Assembly: GCA_021014945.1 (NCBI GenBank)
Contig: MU266332.1
Span: forward strand, 124,001 to 188,000
Reading direction: 5' to 3'
Length of the DNA: 64,000 nucleotides
DNA from: Leucogyrophana mollusca
Taxonomy: Eukaryota > Basidiomycota > Agaricomycetes > Boletales
The notes under the pieces are model-generated. The model was not told the origin of the DNA. It was given only the letters and a program-made list of their open reading frames with translations, and searched no databases. The position numbers and the translations under genes were made by a program. Shown here in pieces: positions 11,119 through 23,420 of the stretch (positions are counted from its first letter, which is position 1; every line of letters starts with the position of its first letter).

Positions 11119-12389
11119 ATGCCCCAACGCAGCTTCCCGGAAGCCCTCCACAAACTAACAACCCTCGACGACGATGCGCACACGCCTGGAAGATTTTACT
11201 TCCCCGATACCATGGCTGCGTGGCCTTGGCCTCGAACCATCAACTCACATTTTGAAGAAGTCAAAGTGGCATCGGATACCTGGTTTCGTAATTTCAAAGC
11301 TTTTAGTCCCCAATCTCAGAAGTCATTCGATAGATGCGACTTCGGTTTGTCCTGCTCGCTAACTACTTCCGCAGTGCCGTGCCACTCATAGGGCAGCACC
11401 GTTAGATCGCTTTGGAGCACTAGCCTATCCGCGAGCTTCAAAAGGTATGCCGAAACAATGTGACTGCAGTGTGCGCCTTCTCAGCGCGTCCCCCTGTAGA
11501 ACATCTCCGCACAGCGTGCGACCTCATCAAAGTTTTCTTCGTTATCGACGAGTACACCGACGTTGAAAATGCGACGGCTACGCGTGAAATGGTTGAAGTC
11601 GTCCTCGACGCGCTGAAGAACCCATATACACCACGCCCGCCTCATCGAGGTCGCGTCGCTGAACTACTTGAAGGTTCTGGGCCTTGGCTTTCCAGACGGC
11701 TAGTCCCTCATCAGTGCCACTTCCTGAAAGAGTTCGCTGCATGGCTGTATTCGCTGGTTACTCAAGCTGCGGATCGAGCCCAAGGAGTTTGTCGCAGTAT
11801 CAATGGCTATTTGGCTGTTCGTCGTGACAATATCGCCACCCGCCCCTCGTTTATGGGGCTTGAGGGACTTGCCGGATGATGTGTACTACCATCCTCGCGT
11901 CGTCGAGTTAACTGGCTACATCACTGACATTGTCATTGTCGATAATGTAAGTAAGCCGTATCCTCGCCTGGGGCGCGCTGCCATTTCATCACTGACCGCT
12001 AACATCGTTCAAGGACATCGCATCCTACAACCGAGAGCAAGCTACTGGTGACGAAAATCATAACCTGCTATACATGAACTCCCCTCGATGTGGGAAGTGC
12101 CGTGGCATGGGCAGCGTACTATCACATTGAATTGCAAGGAAAGTTCCTTGACGGACTGACCGAGGTGCCTTCATGGACACCTGTGATCGACGAACAGCTT
12201 CGGGAGTACCTGCATGGAATGGCAAATCGGGCCCGCGCCAACTATTGTTGGAGCTTCGAAAGCGAACGCTACTTCGGTACGAAGGGCCCAGAGATCCAGC
12301 GCTCCCGCTTTGTACCACTGTTGCCTAAGATCAGAGTGGATCCGAATCTGCACCACGAGGATGTTGTAGTGGTGGATATAGAACTATAG
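11119..12389 (+). pseudogene. Sesquiterpene synthase, decayed tandem copy
   Basis: This copy aligns along its whole length with the intact upstream synthase, from FYFPDTMAAWPWPRTIN to the last residues DVVVVDIEL. Several lesions break it. About 50 nt covering the end of exon 3 and most of intron 3 are missing after PYTPRP (near 11640). A 2-nt deficit follows near 11705-11715. An 8-nt deficit after the codons for PSFMGLE (near 11870) shifts the frame into a stop. An 11-nt deficit lies just after the NSE motif (near 12070). The metal-binding DEYTD and the YNREQATGDENHN region are still readable, so decay is fairly recent. Alternative splicing cannot easily rescue all four indels. Confidence 0.85.
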
Positions 12390-12751
12390 CATTTGACGCG
12401 TCGTAGTTTAATCGGATGAAGAGTGGGAGAGGTCAATCCCACCCGCTCAAGAACCTGTGTTTAGTGACTTCCCTGTAGCTCTTGGTAAAAGCAGTACCAC
12501 GATGACCATGTCAACAAGACTAGAGTCTAGATTTGATTGGGACATGGTGGCCTCGTATCCCATGATGCTGACTCAATCTATCGCTAGCAGTGTGTATGGG
12601 CTCACTGTCAGCTTGAATGGCGTGAGAGCTTGAGAGTAGTATGTGGACACAGCTTCAATGGTTTCGATCGAACGACAAAAGGGATCTCGGCACGCTATAC
12701 GCCCCATCTTCTCGCGAAGTGACCAAAGCCGCCTAGACCGCCATTCGTACA

Positions 12752-13262
12752 TCAAATACCGGGATTGCTGCCATGGTGGATAACCAGGGCAGAACTCGAG
12801 TAACGCGCCCCACCGTCTCGGCTGGCGGTAATCACATTATTAACTTTCGATTCCCCCGTACGTTTCACTGGATGGGAGGATACATAAGTTAAAACGTACA
12901 TTTCTCGGGCGCGGACAACATCACTTACAATACATTTCGCCTTTACAGTTCACATTCTGGTAGAATCGAACCTCCATATGGGATGAATCAACGCGTGGCT
13001 GGAACCAGAAGGAGCGCATCTTATCATTCATATCGACAGTGCCGTCGTCAACAAAGTTGAGGCACACTTTCGCTCCATTGGTGTCCCGTGTCCTGAACGG
13101 CTCATAGAAATTTTCAGAAGAGCCGCCCTGGGTCTGGAGGTCGTATTGACTGTAGATTGACAATACGAATGGATAGCCATGAAGGCTGGAGCGCGGTGTG
13201 GGGATGGCGTTCGCGGGCAAGATGACAAGAAGGGCGGCCGTAGCGATGGCTTTGAAGAGCAT
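12752..13262 (-). CDS. Small secreted protein, beta/gamma-crystallin-like
   Basis: The ATG at 13262 starts a clear signal peptide (MLFKAIATAALLVILPANA) followed by a short secreted domain. Exon 1 is 13262-12929 and ends at a GTAAGT donor. The best acceptor puts exon 2 at 12867-12752, for a total of 149 residues. Exon 2 is inferred from splice signals and an open frame only. The segments VCLNFVDDGTVDMNDKMRSF and MEVRFYQNVNCKG resemble the strand pattern of beta/gamma-crystallin-like secreted proteins of fungi. This is a fold-level guess and not a confident family call. Nothing beside it suggests a pathway. The function is unknown; candidates include a cell-surface or effector-like protein. Confidence 0.55.
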
Positions 13263-13365
13263 GTTGCCTCTGCTATGAGGACGGTCAATACTGGGCACGA
13301 GAGCAGGGAAGTATGCAAACTAACTGGAGGTATTTGGGTTCGGTGGCTTGTGGGTAGAATAAAAA

Positions 13366-14220
13366 TCAGAGTCGTAGAATATCTATGCCATCGTTGAGAG
13401 TTGTCCGTGCATCCGCGGTATATTTGATGTCAGATTCGACAGCGTACTTGACAGCATGGCTGTGAGACCGCCTCACGGATGGACCGCCAAAAAAGTTCGT
13501 ATATGGGTAAGGTACTGCATAAAAGCCCTCCTCGAAAACATCAACAATCTCAAAGTATGGCAGATGACTCCACAAGTGAGAACTCGTGTTCGAGATAGAT
13601 GTCTACGTACCTAAGGCTGGCGTTGTTGCTTGTTTTGTCCTCATCGCGGTTTCAATCGTCTCATCGAGTCCTGTAGCCCGTCACGAGGCTCATTGAATAT
13701 GGTGATGACACCGACCATAGCCACAACACAGGTAGCTCGGCCAGAAACGGTGACATGCCCGACATCAAACTTCATGTTGGTAGACTCTAGGAGGCCGCTT
13801 TCGACTTGTGTACAGTTGTACGATAGCTCAGATGCGGCCCATTGGAGAAAAATGGAAGCAGCTGCAGCGAAGTTGAGAGTCCATCCGTCGAAGATGCTTT
13901 TATCGTAGTGCTCACCAACGAGTTTCAGGGGTTTAGGATGTATCCAGGCACGTACATGAGATTTTTGACATTAACCTTTCTGCCGTGCTCGCCCTGGCGC
14001 CTGCGAGAGTCGGAAGAGGGCACGAAGCAGAGGCGCGACCTATAATCGATTCATTGTCCAGATATTCAGGTCCCCTCACGACCCTGGAATAAAATGCCAC
14101 ATGATAAGACCACCTCCAGACTCGAAGTAGCTCGAAGTCCACACATGACGGGGTGGTGGCTGATGATTGGTCCCGCATCCACACAAGGGCCGCGGGGGGG
14201 ATGGGGCTGTCCCTGTCCAT
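13366..14220 (-). CDS. Unrecognised multi-exon coding region
   Basis: Coding-looking stretches lie on the minus strand. One of about 90 codons, roughly 13945-13680, includes FDGWTLNFAAAASIFLQWAA and MKFDVGHVTVSGRATCV. It is followed by a terminal exon ending at 13366 that includes LPYFEIVDVFEEGFYAVPYP. A further open stretch up to 14220 may hold 5' exons. I could not place the start codon or all introns. The residue composition and absence of stops argue for a real gene, but I do not recognise the family. It might equally be a decaying gene. Confidence 0.35.
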
Positions 14221-14907
14221 GGAGGGGTGTCATGATGTCGGCGATCGGAGTCCAAGTGTTCACGTTCAGTTGTCACGGTCGTTGGATGAGGCCGAAGCGC
14301 CAATAAAGGAAAAAAAAAACAGGCGCGTCAACAACGCGTAAAGCTGCATAAACATGCGCAAATCCAACTCCAATGATCGTTTCCGACATTCACGGTAGCG
14401 ATTGCCCAAGCGGGCCGGGTCTTCGCAGTCATCGGGATGGCAAACACAGTCTGAGTCAAGCACCGCCACTCCCGATCCTTGTCGATGTTACAAGTGAGGT
14501 AGGAAGAAGGCGGGCACAAGGCGGGCAATGCAGGAGTCACAGAATCATTGCACCCTACTATTATTGTCCTTTTCAAGCAACTCGTCACGAGTAAAAATCG
14601 TTGGAAACAGCATCGACCATACCAAGTATGTGGCATACCTCCTCAATGCATGAAGCACGAGGCCGCGACCGAGGCTCCGTGAAGGAAGGATGCGTGCGGA
14701 AGCTGTCCAATAACGCGATGGACGAGTCATGCCGGCCCATCAGTGAATCAAAGAAGATCAGAAACGCTTCCGAATGACATGGCGTATACCCGATCCAGTA
14801 GCGCGCAAATCTTGGGGAAAGTATATAAGTCCAAACCATTTGTGCTGATGATTTTGTAAAACTAGCTCCTGCATTTCAAGCTGCGTTCAGTGTCCGCGTC
14901 AGCTACC
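14221..14907. other. Intergenic stretch upstream of the first PDR transporter
   Basis: No gene is seen. It contains a G-run (14190-14200 region), an A-run near 14308-14318, and a TATA-like GTATATAAG at about 14820, some 85 bp before the transporter ATG and suitable as its core promoter. Confidence 0.5.
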
Positions 14908-17900
14908 ATGGACCTTTCTGGCACAGGTGTAGACACCATGAACGGCGAGCACTCGCTGAGGCGTCGCTCGCAAACTTCGCACGTCGATATAGCCCAGGCG
15001 GAAACCACCTTTAACGAGCTGTCACGACAACTTTCGAGGAGATCGCAAACTGTCTATCCCTCAGGAGGCGGTTCAATTGCCTCCACCGCACTTGCAGGTG
15101 AACAGGATTTAGAAAAAGGAAAGGAGCTTGACGAAGATGAAGCCTTCGACCTGCGAGAGTACCTCACCTCTTCAAACGACGCGAACCAGGCGGCGGGAAT
15201 AAAACACAAACATGTAGGCGTCACTTGGGAGGACCTCGAGGTCAAAGTGATGGGTGGAGCCGATCACAAGGTGAGCATCGTACGTCTATGCAGGGCCACC
15301 ATCGCAGAGCTGAAGCCTCGATGTCAATTAGGTTTACATACCAACCTTTGGAGGTAAGTTTCGTTACCACTCTAGTCATAGGCTCGCGTTAAACAATACC
15401 TTAGATGCCGTTATTAATTTCTTCATGACACCGTTAATGTGGATATGGGGGGTTATCAGCAGCTTCCTCCCAAGCAAGCAATTCACGACCCGTACGATCC
15501 TCCACAAGTAAGACCCTTTACACGTCTTAGATTACCAAATGACCGCTCACCGGCCCTCCACGCTTCCAGATCTTCTGGAGTGCTGAAACCAGGTGAAATG
15601 TGTCTCGTTCTCGGCTGTCCCGGCGCCGGATGCAGCACATTCCTTAAAACGATCGCGAACCAGCGGGACGACTATGCCAGCGTCACTGGCGATGTCCGTT
15701 ACGCCGGTATCAACGCAGAAGAGATGGCTAAATATTATAAAGGAGAAGTCGTTTACAACCAAGAAGGTTAACCTTCTTTCGTCGTGCAATTGCAGCCCAT
15801 TAATACCACGCTGCAGACGATATTCATATCTCCACATTGACGGTGGCTCAAACGCTCAGCTTCGCTCTATCCACAAAGACCCCTGGGCCGAACGGTCGTC
15901 TACCGGGCGTTTCGCGCAAGGAGTTCGATGAACTCGTCCAGGAGTCACTTTTGAAGATGCTCAACATTTCGCACACCTCGCAAACCCTTGTGGGCGACGA
16001 GTTCGTTCGTGGCGTATCCGGAGGCGAACGGAAGCGAGTGTCCATAGCAGAGATGATGGCTACGCGGGCACGGGTACAGTGTTGGGACAATTCTACTCGA
16101 GGTCTCGATGCATCCACCGCTCTTGATTTCGCAAGAAGCTTGCGTATCATGACTGACATCCTCGGCCAGACCACTTTTGTCAGCTTGTAAGTGAAAATCG
16201 GCCTCGCGTAAACACGCGTCAGCTCATGGCATCGCAGATATCAAGCAGGCGAAGGGATCTACGATTTGTTCGACAAGGTTCTCATCCTCGATAAAGGCCG
16301 TCAAGTTTACTATGGATCACCGACCGAAGCGCGTGCCTACTTCGAGACCCTGGGTTACAAACCGCTCCCCCGACAGAGTACCGCTGACTACCTCACTGGG
16401 TGCACCGACCCCAACGAACGTCAATTCGCACCCGGACGCTCAGCCCACGACTGCCCATCTTCTCCCGAAGGACTTGAGAACGCATTCCTTCTCTCGCCAA
16501 CGTACCGGGATATACAAGATTCGCTCGACAAATTCAAGGTTCGCATGCAGACCGAGAAGGAGGACCAGGAGGCATTCCGTGCCGCGGTGCTCGCCGATAA
16601 GAAGCGAGGAGTCTCGAAGAAGAGCCCGTACACTCTTGGTTTCACCGGTCAAGTCCGCGCTCTGACGATCCGACAATTCAAGGTGCGGCTACAAGACAAG
16701 TTCCAGCTGTACACGAGCTTTGGCATTGCTATTGTGAGTAACTCTGTCGACTTGGAGGTTCCCGGTGGTTCAAAGCGCGAGATATTGACTATGAACTAGA
16801 TTTTGTCGCTCCTTATCGGTGGAGCATTTTTCAACTTGCCGTTGACCGCGGCAGGTGGATTCACCCGTGGAAGTGTTATATTCGCCGGTATGCTTACGAT
16901 CTGCTTGGACGCCTTCGGAGAGGTATGTTTCTTTGGCGAAGGCATCGTTTCATGCCTAACGGTCGTCCGCGTAGATGCCTATGCAAATGCTGGGAAGACC
17001 GATTGTCAATAAACAGGTTAGTATGCGCGCAGGTTGTTTTTGGCCTTAGTCTAACAATATTCTATAGACGATATATGGGTTCTATCGTCCTTCCGCCGTC
17101 GTGATTGGCAATGCTCTTGCAGACCTTCCGTTCTCTGCTACGCGAGTACTGATATTTGATATCATCGTGTATTTCATGCCCCATCTGTGAGTGCCATCGC
17201 TATCGGGCAACAGTCTACCGCTAACTCTGTACAGTGCGCGATCCGCTGGAGGCTTCTGGACCTTCCACCTCTTCGTATATCTGGCATACCTCACCATGCA
17301 GGGCCTCTTCCGGACGTTCGGCCTGCTTTGCGTGAACTTCGACAGCGCTTTCAGGCTGGCGACTCTCTTCGTCCCGAACATCATACAGTATTGTGGTTAC
17401 ATGATCCCAACCTTCAACATGAAACGTTGGTTGTTCTGGATTGTAAGTTTTATTCGTGGCCTTCGTAGAGATGATGCTGATGAGTTCCACCAGTTCTACA
17501 TTAACCCTGTGTCGTATGGTGAGCTAGCTTGCCCCTGATGCAATTTAAGACATTAACCGCTAGTATTACAGCATGGTCTGGAGCCATGGAAAACGAGTTC
17601 ATGCGGATCACTGTATGTCTTCGACCATTCCTTTAGCGTTCTCCGATGCTCACATTCAGCTAGTTGACATGTGACGGGGACTACGTTGTTCCTCGCAACG
17701 TCCCTGGAATCACAAAGTACCCGTAAGTTGCTACTACGAATTCAGGCGTCTTTCATCTCTTAACGTCCTCACCACAGTGACTCCCTCGGTGACAACCAAG
17801 CATGTACACTCTTCGGTGCGACGTCTGGTAGCGACCAGATTCCTGGAAAGGACTACCTTGCAGTTGGCTACGCTCTGGACACTGCTGACATCTGGCGCCG

Positions 17901-20682
17901 CAACTTGGTCGTTATCATCGCTTTCATGATCTTTTTCCAAGTCACGCAAATCATCGTCATTGAGTACTTCCGGGTAAGAGTTGGTCGTCATCATCTTTGA
18001 TACGAAATATGTCTGAGCACCGTCATCAGCCGAAGGTCCCGGGAACTTCTGTTTACATTTACGCAAAGGAAGATGCGGATGCGAAGAGGAGAAACACAGT
18101 TTTGCGGGAGAAGAAAGCCCAGCGAGCTGAGAAGGAAAAGGCCACCGATGAGGAAGAGCCCTCAAGCGAGGACAAGTACGAAGTCGTTTCCCTCCCTGCC
18201 AAGTATAAACCCGCTTATCGTTGATGACAGCACGGCACTGCTCGCCCACAGGAAGACCTTCACTTGGGAGAATCTCAACTACCATGTTCCTGTCGCTGAT
18301 GGGACGAGAAGACTTCTCCACGATGTATGCGGCTACGTAAAGCCGGGCACCTTGACCGCTTTGATGGGCGCATCTGGAGCTGGTCAGTACAATTATTACC
18401 CTTGCCCTTCTGGATACCGACGGATTTTGTATAATCAGGGAAGACCACTTGTTTGGATGTGCTCGCACAGAGGAAGAACATTGGTGTTGTGTCCGGCGAT
18501 ATCCTTGTTGATGGCCGCCCATTGGGGTCCGATTTCGCTCGTGGCACGGCATATGGTACGTGGGAGGTCCTGAGCTAAAGCGGGTGTTCAAAGTTGACGA
18601 TTCCCGTATAGCGGAGCAGATGGACGTTCACGAGGGCACAGCGACCGTCCGTGAAGCCATGCGATTCTCTGCATACTTGAGGCAGCCGGCCGAAATACCG
18701 ATCGAGGAGAAGAATCTTTATGTCGAAGAGATGATCGAGTTACTGGAGCTCCAAGATCTATCAGAAGCCCTGGTGTTCAGTCTCAGCATCGAGGCTCGGA
18801 AGCGTCTCACCATCGGTGTCGAATTGGCGAGCAAGCCGGCGCTACTCCTCTTCTTGGACGAACCCACTTCAGGACTGGACGCGCAGAGCGCCTGGAATTT
18901 GGTTCGGTTCTTGCGGAAGCTTGCGGACCAGGGGCAAGCCATCCTTTGCACTATCCACCAACCCTCTAGCCTTCTTTTCGAAAGCTTCGACAGATTGTTG
19001 TTGCTTGAGAGTGGCGGCGAAACGGTATACTTCGGCGACATCGGCAAGGACTCGCATATCATTCGGGAATATTTCGCGCGGCACGGAGCACAATGTCCAC
19101 CGAATATGAACCCTGCGGAGTATATGCTTGAGGCGATTGGTGCAGGTATCGCACCCCGTATCGGGTCCCGCGACTGGAAAGACATCTGGCTAGACTCCCC
19201 TGAATATGAGCGCACCCGGGCTGATATCAGCGCCATCAAGGCTCATGCATTGTCTATCCCAGTTCCCCCCGAAGAAGTTACGAGCACATGTGTGTAGTTT
19301 CCTGCGTGCATATGCATTCGTATCGCTGACTGTCGTTTTAGACGCGACGCCCTTCTTGTATCAATTGGAGACTGTGGTCAAGCGAAACAATATCGCCCTA
19401 TGGAGATCGCCTGACTATGTATTCAGCCGGCTTTTCGTCCATGCATTCTTCTCGTTGTTCATCTCGCTCTCGTTCCTGCAACTTGGGAACAGTGTGCGGG
19501 ATCTGCAATACCGCGTGTTCGGAATGTGCGCCCCAGTCTCCTTTCATTCACGATTCTAGGCTGAACCCTTCCCGCAGCTTTTGGCTTGTTGTTTTACCCG
19601 CTATCATCATGGCTCAGCTTGAGCCACTCTTTATTTTTAACAGAAGTAAGTTTTCGCCTTTGAATATGAGATCATACTCCTGACGTTTTGCGTGTGCCTA
19701 GGGGTCTTCATCCGAGGTTTGACAGCCATCCGGAAACCCTACAGCACTTACTGACTAATTCTATCCAGAGTCGTCCAGCCGAATATACTCACCGTATGTG
19801 TTCGCTATCGCCCAGCTCATAGGAGAAATTCCGTACTCTATTCTGTGCGCTGTTGTCTACTGGGTGCTAATGGTACGTCGCCATATATTCCTTGTTCGTG
19901 AACGGTGCTTAAAATATTCGACATCAAGGTCTACCCAATGGGCTTCGGCAAGGGCTCTGCTGGTCTGAATGGTACAGGATTCCAGCTCATGATCACCATT
20001 TTCATGGAGCTCTTCGGTGTCACCATTGGACAGCTGGTTGCCTCGATATCTCCCAGTGTGCAGATCGCGGTTCTTTTCAACCCATTCATTGGCATGGTCC
20101 TGGCCATCTTCTGTGGGGTTACCATTCCGTACCCTACACTTATCCCGTTCTGGAGAGACTGGCTATATCAGCTCGTGCCTTACACTCGCACTATGGCAGC
20201 GATGTTGTCCACCGAACTCCAGTGAGTCTTCCGTGGCGGTGTCATTTGTCACTACTAATATTTGGTCGCAGTGGTTTGGCCATTCGCTGCGCATTTGATG
20301 AGTTTGCGGTCTTCAATCCCCCAAGCAATCAGACATGTGCTGCGTGGGCAGGGGCATTCGTCTCCGCTACTAGCGGCTACCTGGACAACCCGAACGATAC
20401 GGAATCATGTCGATACTGCCAATATAAAGTGAGTGCTTCGCATCCCTTGTCCATTGCTCGGCGTGCTTACGGTTTGCAAAGGTGGGAGATGAGTTCTTCG
20501 CGCCTCTGAACATCAGCTTTGACAACCGGTGGCGAGATGCCTTCGTATTGTTTTCGTTCTTTGTCTTCAACATCATTGTCACCATCTGTAAGTCCCAGCG
20601 AATTTCAAAGTCGTGTCTTGATCTAACCCGTGACTTATTACACGCAGTTGCATCCCGTTTCCTGCGTTATGCCAAGCGTTGA
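14908..20682 (+). CDS. PDR-type (full-size ABCG) ABC transporter, complete copy
   Basis: This is a plasma-membrane ATP-driven exporter of the pleiotropic drug resistance family. The layout is (NBD-TMD)x2. The ATG at 14908 starts a Ser-rich cytosolic N-terminus. NBD1 has the PDR-specific degenerate Walker [10 protein letters not shown], a YNQEDDIH block completed by splicing, the signature [13 protein letters not shown], and Asn in place of the Walker B acid pair ([12 protein letters not shown]). TMD1 exons follow. NBD2 has Walker A GASGAGKTT, split by an intron after GAG, then [17 protein letters not shown] and [19 protein letters not shown]2 ends with [11 protein letters not shown]. About 20 introns of roughly 50-65 nt are needed. 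Every junction I checked restores the family sequence in frame. Length is near 1450 residues, normal for the family. A near-identical copy lies inverted at 60280. Confidence 0.93.
18176..18230 (+). other. Likely 55-nt intron with unusual GTACGA donor, shared by both PDR copies
   Basis: Without splicing, the linker before NBD2 hits a stop at 18224 and the downstream frame ([19 protein letters not shown]) is offset by one. Removing 18176-18230, which begins GTACGA and ends GATGACAG, restores the frame as ...[16 protein letters not shown]. The inverted copy has the same layout, so this is more likely a real intron than two identical frameshifts. A 28-nt alternative starting at the internal GTATAAAC also restores the frame but is too short to be likely. 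Confidence 0.6.
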
Positions 20683-20880
20683 GCATGTTCGATGTCATGA
20701 ACAATCACCTACACTACAATAGATACCACACATAGAGTCAACCCCCATCATACATCTCTAGGATCTGGTTTAATATTAGACAGGCGGGCAACACCAACGT
20801 CTATAGATACGGTTTTTTTTCATATACATCACCGGGTTCATAGCATGGTATTAGACATTGCAATGCATGTTTCTTCGGCT
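20683..20880 (+). repeat. 3' flank shared with the inverted PDR copy
   Basis: The sequence after the stop, including the blocks CATACATCTCTAGGATCTGG and TTTAATATTAGACAG, recurs on the minus strand at about 60279-60090. The duplication therefore extends at least 200 bp beyond the coding region before similarity fades. Confidence 0.75.
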
Positions 20881-21122
20881 TTTATCAATATCACTTACGA
20901 CGCTTGGACGAAGGAGCACTTCAATGAAAGCTTAGGTAGGCGGGGTGGGTGATAGCTCATTCCGGAAATTCCAATAGGTTTCATACTTTAGCTTGATTCC
21001 AAAGTGAGACTCAGACCAATCCCACCAATGGCGTGTCAACCAAATTCCATTCGCTCGTGATATAAGTTGAAATACAAGATATGATGAGATAAAGAAAGAT
21101 CATACTACTTAACGACACCGCA

Positions 21123-22185
21123 CTAGGCAGACGACGACGGCGCCATCGCGCCTGCAGAGGGGGTGGATGTAGTCGGTTTTGGGTACGGCGGAGAACTCGC
21201 ATTGGGTTCGGGCGCCTCAGCGGCTTTTTCATTTTTTGAGGATTTCGGTTGCGATGACGTCGCTCCGGTAGGAGGAGCAGGTGGGCCGGGCAGGCCGGGC
21301 ACAGTGACAGGAACAGGAACAGGGAGCGCTGGGGGAGCAGGGCCCGCAGGAGGGGCAGGAGCGCCGCCAGGAGGAGCAGGAGCGCCGCCAGGAGGAGCAG
21401 GCGGTGCTGGGGGTCCAGCCGGGGGAGCTGGGGCTTGGCGAACCGGAAGCTTGGGTAGCGGAAGCGCCGGGACTGGTGGGAGAGGAATCGGAAGCTTAGG
21501 GGCTGATGGTCCACTCGGCGAGGCAGCCGACGACATTGTAGACGACGTGGAGCTCGCGTTACTATCGACTTCCGCGGCTTGCATGGTTGATGTAGCTGAC
21601 GCGGAGGTAGAGGTCGATGACCACGACGAGGAGGACTTTCGGGAGGGCGCCACAGCATCTACGAAAAATCTAACGGGGAGCGCAGGTAATGCACCAGTAA
21701 GGCCCTTGGTAAGACCCCCGACATCCGGGATGGCGGCTGGGAGAGGTGGGATGGCAACTGGAATAGGAACCGGAAGGCCGCTTAAGGTGCCGGTCACGTT
21801 CGGAGGCAGGTTGTTAGTGAGTTGAGCGATAACAGCCTTGAACTCTGGTGAAGCGATGTTGGAAGCTGTCGCAGGGACTCTGTACAGCCCTAGCTTTTCC
21901 AAAAGCGGCTTGAGTATCACTCCAACTACTGGGACCTCTTCTATCATGTCGCCCACGGTTTGCAATAGCCCGTCCCGAGGATCATGCGAGTGTGCTACAG
22001 AATGGAACCATCAGTTGCGCGACGTAGATGAGACGCCGAGCGAACATACCGTCCCAAGCGCGTGAAAGAACTGCATTGTCACGGAACACGACGGTGCCAG
22101 TTGTAGGAGCACCTGCAACACCTAAGGAAGATGACGAAAGAGCTAACGAAGCGAGGAGAATGGATGAACTGTTTGGGACACGCAT
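21123..22185 (-). CDS. Secreted Pro/Ala/Ser-rich protein
   Basis: Two exons, 22185-22050 and 21994-21123, join in frame for 335 residues. A signal peptide (SILLASLALSSSSLGVAGA) is followed by an ordered domain to about residue 120, containing GDMIEEVPVVGVILKPLLEK. A long low-complexity tail follows: a Ser/Thr run, then Pro-Ala-Gly repeats with tandem APPGGAP units, then a second Pro/Ser segment ending AMAPSSSA. No transmembrane segment or GPI signal is obvious. Such tails are common in fungal cell-wall or heavily O-glycosylated secreted proteins. I do not recognise the N-terminal domain. The opposite strand is also open here because of the GC-rich repeats and is not a gene. Confidence 0.7.
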
Positions 22186-23420
22186 TGTAAGAGATTATGG
22201 ATAAGAGCGCGGGTATATTAGAGGTTGTGGGGGAAGTGGGAGTGGAGGTGGTTCGGGAGAGAGAGGCGCTGGAGAAAATAGGAAGAGCATGGAGGGTTTT
22301 TATACCTGGAGGGGGAGGCCTGGTGGCTGACACGGAGGCTGACATGGTCTGAGACGTCATGTTTATGCTGGTCAGCCGCCATAGATCACGCGGACACCCA
22401 AAGACATTCTGCACCAAAGCAGTAAGGCTCAGAGGAAAGGAATGCAGGAGCTCTGGATCTTCCATGGGTTGAGCGCTCACTAAGCAGCATTCCTTTGGAG
22501 GATGACGCAGGGAAAGGAGCTGTATCTGAATCGTGGCGGGTGGGGACGAGCGGGCTAAATTTTGGGAGTTCTGAAAGGTCGAGTATAAGTGCACTCTTTA
22601 CTTGCCACATGCATGGAACTATACGAAGACGTGAAGGGGCGCTTTTAGAAACCTCTGGTTCGGCCTGACCTGTACTCCATCTCCCACATATCTTCCTGAC
22701 CAAGAGTCCTCCTCCGTCTCGCAGATGCACTACTGCCCATCGAGGCTGATAGAAGCATGTACTCCCAGAGCTCAGATAAGCCCTGTAGGATGGATCTGCC
22801 CATGCACGAGGATATTATGCACCATCCCAATCCTGCGAAACTACACAACATGAAAAGGTGAGATAAGGACGAAAGGCACACGGAAAAGAAGGGCACCAAT
22901 CACATCAAAAATGCAAGGAGCAAGAATATGGGAGTCACTGATGAATTATAGCTTTCGCCGACCATTTTTGAAGGTTGACCGCTGGGATAGGTCGTATCGC
23001 GCAAGGTGGACTTTGGGAGGAGGTTTGAGCGCTCATAATGGAGATTCTCGTATTCCCTCGCAATCTGTACGAAACTCGCCACGGTTTTGTAGTGAAATTG
23101 TTATCTGATAAACTTGCGATAAACCCAATTCCCATGGTCAATGTCATAGCCGCGGTCTTGCTGTAGCCCATATACAAAAGCTCCCACAAATCCTTGTGAG
23201 CTTGCTCGTTTCATCCTCGAGTCCGTAAGCATTTGCCGCCTCAAGTCTTAAACTCTGTCAGTTCAAATACTACCTTCTGACCTTACTCTCCGATTGTATA
23301 GAGGTCGACGGGTCTTGAAGAGAGTTTGGAGCAGTTGGTAGGACTCACTTTTGGAATTGAAGCCACAGCATCATCGTGTCCACACACCTGAAAGCCCTCT
23401 CATACCAACCCAAGTGAAAT
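22186..23420. other. Intergenic, 1.2 kb between two divergent genes
   Basis: No supported gene. The interval holds the promoters of the secreted Pro-rich gene (-) and the CDF transporter (+). Short frames here lack motifs and overlap on both strands. Confidence 0.5.

Noticed and set aside
13730..13960. Possible decayed P-protein (glycine dehydrogenase) fragment
   Set aside because: A stretch around GTTGGTAGACTC(N)GAGGCC resembles the real gene near 3750, and ESTN recurs in translation. The match is short and the surrounding frame is better explained as part of an unrelated coding region.
15771..15837. Apparent stop after YNQEG in NBD1
   Set aside because: A GT-AG intron joins YNQE to [12 protein letters not shown] exactly as in the family.
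18224..18230. Stop codon before NBD2 taken as evidence that the first PDR copy is a pseudogene
   Set aside because: The same layout occurs in the second copy and a 55-nt intron restores the frame. All other junctions checked are intact.
21163..21825. Gly-rich 220-codon frame on the plus strand
   Set aside because: It is the antisense shadow of the Pro/Ala-rich secreted protein. It has no signal peptide of its own and no splice logic.
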